From positions 62,001 to 126,000 of the forward strand of contig WIXG01000210.1 in assembly GCA_009869945.1 (NCBI GenBank): a stretch of 64,000 nt of DNA, in the 5' to 3' direction. The notes beneath the pieces are model-generated. The model saw only the letters and a program-made list of their open reading frames with translations, did not search any database and was not told the DNA's origin. Both the position numbers and the translations under genes were made by a program. Shown here one piece after another: positions 58,367 to 64,000 of this stretch. Each line of letters begins with the position of its first letter. The first letter of the stretch is position 1. The DNA comes from Mesaphorura yosii. Lineage: Eukaryota; Arthropoda; Collembola; Poduromorpha; Tullbergiidae.

Positions 58367-61300
58367 TGCAGCAACTTCGTTTTCCGTTAATCGACTAATT
58401 TTGATGCAGTTTTCTTAACGGGCTGCTTAATGCTCTTTTAGGTCTCCTCGCGTCGTCGCTGTATTCGTGAAATGTTCCAGACCTGCCGCTGGCGGTGCGG
58501 AACCGTTCACGCATCGGCTGACGTTTACCAGTTTCGGATGCACGGTTGATAGCAAATAATTTCCTTACATTGTTGAGTTCTATCTTAATGCTAGTATTGT
58601 TGGGCTGAGTATATCGTTAGCACATGTCACAGGCGAACAACGGAGCAGCTAGCATGTTAGTTCACTTTCTCACAACACTTTGAAGATTCTTTCGCATCGG
58701 AGGACGCGTCGATTTCCAAACATCGCATGCTCGTGAGACACTTTCTTCTATTTGCAACAAGTTGAGAATTTCTCGAGCACTTCTTCTAGCGTCGCTCTCG
58801 AAGCTGATTGCGTGTCGGCTGAGTCAGAAGGCACAACAATGGTAGAGGCTAATACTGGAAGACGGTGAGTTGTTGACAACAGCCTTGCTGCACTCGATGC
58901 TGAGCACTGGCGTTGCAGATTTGCGTGGATCGGTTATTTATTCGCGAAAAATGTGATGCGTGCACTGCAGTTGGTCGCCTGGTTCAAGTATCGTCGTGGT
59001 CGAAGTTGCAATTGTAACTAAAATAATACTGCTGCAGATTTTTCTGAGATAAAAGTGTGCGCTCTTGCTGCTTCGGCTCGGCCTTCTCAATAATAGTATT
59101 TTCCCTTCCAGCAGCAGATCAAATCAGAGTTTGGGAGAAGAGCAGCAAAGATTTCTGTGCAATGATCGGGCGCAGATGTGCTCTGCAGTGCAGCAGGAGC
59201 AAAGTGGTGAAGAGTAGCATCGCACTATCAATTCTCTGCACAATGCAAGGCATAATGAGAGTCCACCAAAATACACAGACATTTTTCAGCAGCAACATTC
59301 GGTTGGCTTGGCTGGCTCGCAACAACAAAAAACCTTTTTCGACGAGTATATTGTTGGGCTTCGAAATATATAAGCATCATACTTTTATCACCTCGACTTC
59401 TTTCTCTACGCTCGCTCGCTTTAAATTCCTTTGGAGGGATGCGATGGGTTGTTGAATTCTACGTGCGTCCGTTCATATGTGTACCTCGTCTCGAAATCTT
59501 TGCATGCACGGCATTTAGCGCAGCTTGGCGTGGTGGCACGGCAGACAGGACATGCATGCGATATACAATGTGAGCGAAAAATAAATAAAACGAAGGAAAA
59601 GGATTGAATAGAATACATTAAACTGTTGTGCATACGGGAACGAAGCGACGATGAAGAAAAAGAAGGTTGGCCGGCCCTCTGAATCTTTTTTGCTTCAGAT
59701 TTCTTACGCTGCTGCTAAAAAATAGACACTTTACATACAAATTCTTGCCTGCACGTACAACCTAATCATCTTGTGCACAATATATTCAATAAATTCCTCC
59801 TTATGTGCGCTTACGTACGATCGGATGATATAACTTGTACGACATTCCTCACTTTAATAAGCGTACGACGTGTGTGATGTGTGAGATCTCATAGCCACGC
59901 CGTGCGGGGTGTTCATTACTTTGCTCCTCGCATATGATCGTGGATTTGGACGCGATGCAGAGAAGAAGTAGTAAACAATTTCAAAGAAAATACAAAAATT
60001 CCATCGCAAACGAATGCGCGTCGCGGGTCCGCAGTCGCCGCATTCCATTCCAATTCTCAATCCAAAAACCACACACCATGTGCGAATAGGACGACGACGA
60101 CGCTCCGGCTCAGCATCGCCTAATAAATCCAAGTCGTGCAATAACGCGCGCGGTATGCGGAGGGTTTGATTAAAATATGCTCGGCCAAAATGCATCAATG
60201 AACTTAGACAAGAGAGGCTAAGCAGGGTCATCATTACCTTGCATTAAATTAACTTCAACTATTTGCAAGCCGCGTTGACTACACGCAGAATTTCAATCTA
60301 CTCTTCTCGTTTCGCACAACTCTGACGCTGAGAACGACAGTCTCAAGCGTGCCTCGCATTGAGTATTACGATGCAGTGCACATTTCTCTGAGCATGCCAT
60401 TGCCACGCCGGCAACAGGATTCGACAACATCCCGATGATCTAACGACTTCTTGTGAAATCCGTGTAAATAATTCTAAAATCAAAAATGCGTGAATGAAGG
60501 ATTGCGCTCGTCAGAAATGTACCCCAATTTTCTGGGTTATGACTGTTGGCTTTTTGCTTGTTGGAAATGATAGCGATGGCGAATGCCTGCATCCTAATCT
60601 CGCGTATAAATTAGAGGCACATAAATATTCATAGTTCACACATCACTTGACTTATCGCACAACATTCCAACGCTTTCCAGTCATCGTCTCTTCGAGAACG
60701 CACTCGTGCTGTTTGTGTGGTACATTGTGCGCAGTGACGCACGGATCGTAAACACGAGCTGCCGGTATCAGTGGAACTCGCGAAATTCCTGAATGATAAT
60801 CATTATCGCACATTTGTATTTTGATGGGTGCTATCAGAAGCAGTGCGGCGGGGCAGTAACAACGACGGAGTAATAATCATAACTCATAATTACTACTTTA
60901 TAGATTACTTTCGGAAGTTCTTTCGCGACTCAATCTGCATTATTAGCCCTGGAACGAGTTGCGCGTATTTAAATTGCTCTCATCGTGGCTATCTCATCGT
61001 AGCTCATTGAGCCGTACTTCAGTCGCGACTGGCACTTCATCGCATGCAACATGTGTCGCGTTTCAGAATGCTAATTAGCGTTGTCCAATTTCAATTCAAT
61101 CCACTTACCAATGAATATTAATACTGGAAAAATTTACTGTCTGCAATGTACTCTGTGTGCAAAATAAGTGGACAGGGTCGATCGCATTGAATTCGACTTG
61201 GAGAGGTTCGAATTTGCAAGTATATTTGCGAATGTGCAGTGCCACTGCTGAAATAAGCCGGGGCGATTGTATTCAAATTTGAAACTGTGCAAAGTGAATT

Positions 61301-64000
61301 TTTGAAACTTTTCTCGAATTCCCCTCACCGTTCTGTGCAGCTGGCACCTTTCAGATCCTGGTGCAAGGTTTTTGAGATCTGACATGTGCAAAATGATAAT
61401 AATGATGAGAACTGAGAGATATTTTCTTCATTATGCAAAACAGCGTCATAAAACGACTTTTATTAAAAACTGGACCCAAAATATTTATAGCTGTGTTTAC
61501 GACAAACTTACAGGACAGAAAATAAAAAAGGACATCATCATAAAATGGCAAACAGCTTTCGAGTGAGACGTAAATGAGTTGGCAAACCACATTTTTCATG
61601 CCGGCATTTCTTCTTGCCTTCTTTGCGATTGAAGTTTGCGGATTTTAAATTCGGAACGAAGTGAGTAACTTAATTTGAAAGCCAGAAAAATAAATTAACG
61701 TTTCGATAGTAAAGTGTCATCCTCCGCGGGAGCCTTCTTTCAACATTTCCCGAAGCTTAACTCGCCGCATTCTTGCTCTTTCAATCATCACCGGCATCAT
61801 ATTTTTCAATTTTTACCGATTCTTTCGCTCTGGCAAATTCAAGAAGGCAAGTTTAATAACTACAGTAAAACTTAATTAACTTTGCTTTTTGTGTTGGGTC
61901 CGAGTTCCCGCTGTGCAGTCATTCGGATCAGTGCGTCTGCAACAGTTTGCAAAAATAAATTCCGTCTGAACAAAGGTCCTAAAATGGGAACCCATAAATC
62001 TAACATATCTTAAAATGCACAACTCGTAAAATTTTTGTTTCGGTTTAGCCAGACATGGTATGGCCGAAAGAAAATATTAAAGTTCTGATTCCAAATGAAA
62101 ATATTATTTAGAGTTTAAGACCGCCGAGTAATATTAGCCATACTTTATCTTTAAAAAATAAATTCATGTTTACGATTTTCAGCTGCGCCAAAACTCATGT
62201 TTCCCGTCTTGATGAGAGACAACAATGGAGGACGGGTCTTTTTCTCGGCAAGCGACGACGGTGGTGGTGGCGACTGACGACTTTACGATTTGCATTTAAG
62301 GTATTCATTTTGGTCGTTGTTGTTGCGTACTGCGAGTGCGAAGGGGCCGATTGAGGATGATCGGATGATGATGAGTCTGCAGGAATTTACGATTTGAGCA
62401 GAGTGAGAAAACTCATCCCGTCCACTCATCATCACCACCGTCTGCTCCAAAAGTCATAAACTGGTAGGCCATTAAGGTTAGCTTCGCACATGCTCGAATT
62501 TTTGCTCTTTGTTCGCAAAAAATACTTTTACGAGCGGTGTAATGAAGACACTCGTGTGAGTTTTCGGTTTCCACCCGCAACACCAACTAAAATTAGAAAA
62601 CGGAGATGAGAAAAATATTTTCAATTGTGTTCGCAGTTGGGCCTCCTTTAAGATTCAGAGACTGCCCACTGCGAGTTACGGAGGTAACTCGTAAATCGTC
62701 AACACATGTGATCGCGAAAAAGGCAAAAAGTAATTTCACAGATTGAAAATCGAAGGGTTACACGTCTTGTGCAAAACATCGTAAACCCCATTTGACTCAT
62801 GATTTTGCAAATTACGATCGGTACGAGAAAATTAAAAAAGCAAGTCAGACGGTCAAGTGTTAATTGTCCGTGCCAGGTCCAAAGATTGCATTTTATTCAC
62901 CGGAAACCACCCACCAACGGCCTCGGCTCCGTAATGAGGACCAAACGTTTGGAAATGCCTCACGCCAAAGTTTAACTTTAAAATTGAGAACCGTGGTCAA
63001 AGCATACTTTTGCGTATGCACGGTAGCTGAGTGAAACGAAAGAGGCTCAGCAGCGCGGTCTGCAGCTCTTGGCAGAAGTTACTTGACGATTTCAACTCAA
63101 AATATATTGCTATAAAGAACGTTGCGACTTCTTGTTGGCTTGATAGACGAGAGGACTCTGAGCGTTGGGTGCAGCTCGACAAACCTGAAACGAGGTTTAT
63201 CATGCAGCCTAAATTAACATTGCAAATATTAGTTGATTGAATACATAATCATGGTCTCAATTTTATTATGGCAAATAAATTTAACAGGTCTTGTCCAGTG
63301 TTTCAGAATTCCATACATTGTATAGATCGGGTTTAATTCTTAAGAGGGAATCCTGCCTCAAAATTTCTAGTCCGAATTTCCCAACTTCGCACAGATGATA
63401 TCTCGGATTGATTCAGCATTATTTCCTGGGGTTTTTACAAGCCTTTCTACGGCTTTGTCGGAATGAGATTGAAATCGAAACAATCTGAACGAGCTGCGGT
63501 TCAAACCCGCGTGCATTGCGAAGGGATACCACTAAAACATTTTGAAAGCGAATATTTGCAGCATAGCAAAAACATAAAATCAGAGAAGCAAATAAAGTTT
63601 GGCACAAGCTCGGCCTTTACTAAATATTTCTTCCCATTTGTATGGCCATCTTTTTTGCAACATAAAAAGTATTGTTATTTTGCCGAACCGCATTCATTGT
63701 CATCCCTAATCTTATGCAAAGACGAAACCCCAACGCCTTTCCAAAGTTGCGACCCTCTTTGCCAATCAGGCGCAGGCGTAGGTGGTAGCAAGTTTTAAAA
63801 CGACAAGACCGCACATTTTACACTTGTTTAGTTCCGGCTCTTATGAAAATGCCTGTGATTGATTATATAATTGAACCGCCTTAGTAAAAATTCGCAATCA
63901 GTTTCACTACAAGTCGTCGCCTTTAAATGGCTGTCACAGAATTCGCACTACACCTGCTCGCAGAGAAGCGATTCTTCTTTGGCAATCTTCCAGAAACTAA
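58367..64000. other. upstream flank of KIBRA, no gene found
   Basis: The left edge holds the KIBRA promoter and 5' UTR. The rest is AT-rich with scattered short ORFs (for example 59057-59455 plus and 59854-60234 minus) that show no family resemblance and no splice-supported continuation. I see no RNA gene or repeat array that I can support. Confidence 0.4.

Noticed and set aside
59057-60234. Plus 132-aa and minus 126-aa ORFs in the right flank
   Set aside because: No domain, no signal of splicing and no neighbouring exons; the composition matches surrounding non-coding DNA.
63480-63545. T-arm-like GCGGTTCAAACCCGC resembling a tRNA B box
   Set aside because: A 5-bp stem with a 7-base loop is present, but the sequence 5' of it has no A box, no anticodon arm and no acceptor strand matching the 7 bases after the arm.

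Overview
This is a window of an animal nuclear genome, most likely an arthropod. Coding sequence is split by GT-AG introns, many only 59-150 bp long. The recognisable proteins are animal-specific: a tramtrack-type BTB protein, an atypical soluble guanylate cyclase of the Gyc-88E type, an ETS factor of the SPDEF/Ets98B family, a CD151-like tetraspanin and the Hippo regulator KIBRA. A decayed mariner-type transposon is also present. The exact lineage cannot be fixed by eye. I see no bacterial operons, CRISPR arrays or phage genes.

Layout. 1.4-5.2 kb: atypical soluble guanylate cyclase (minus, 15 exons, 884 aa). 5.2-7.0 kb: unresolved stretch with weak ORFs. 7.06-7.45 kb: small three-exon gene (plus, 83 aa, unknown). 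7.6-8.8 kb: TMEM165/GDT1 cation transporter (minus, 5 exons), convergent with the small gene. 9.3-10.9 kb: possible unrecognised minus-strand gene. 10.9-18.8 kb: mostly non-coding, with a hairpin at 17.13 kb and one short signal-peptide-like ORF. 18.8-27.1 kb: SPDEF/Ets98B-like transcription factor (plus, 4 coding exons, large introns). 29.22-29.56 kb: foldback repeat just downstream of a tetraspanin gene (29.64-30.82 kb, minus, 6 exons). 30.8-38.4 kb: no gene found. 38.4-40.9 kb: BTB plus HMG-box fusion (plus, 8 exons, 433 aa). 42.59-43.88 kb: inactive mariner with terminal inverted repeats. 44.1-45.9 kb: unrecognised basic protein with an RVSF PP1-docking motif (minus). 47.9-58.4 kb: KIBRA/WWC (minus, 15 exons, 1358 aa). 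58.4-64 kb: no gene found.

For the seven spliced genes listed as high confidence, exon phases were checked through every junction and give an uninterrupted reading frame of the expected length. The genes do not form a pathway; this is ordinary eukaryotic gene order. The least ordinary items are the BTB-HMG fusion, the RVSF protein (possibly a divergent Repo-Man/Ki-67-like PP1 targeting protein) and the unassigned gene at 9.3-10.9 kb.
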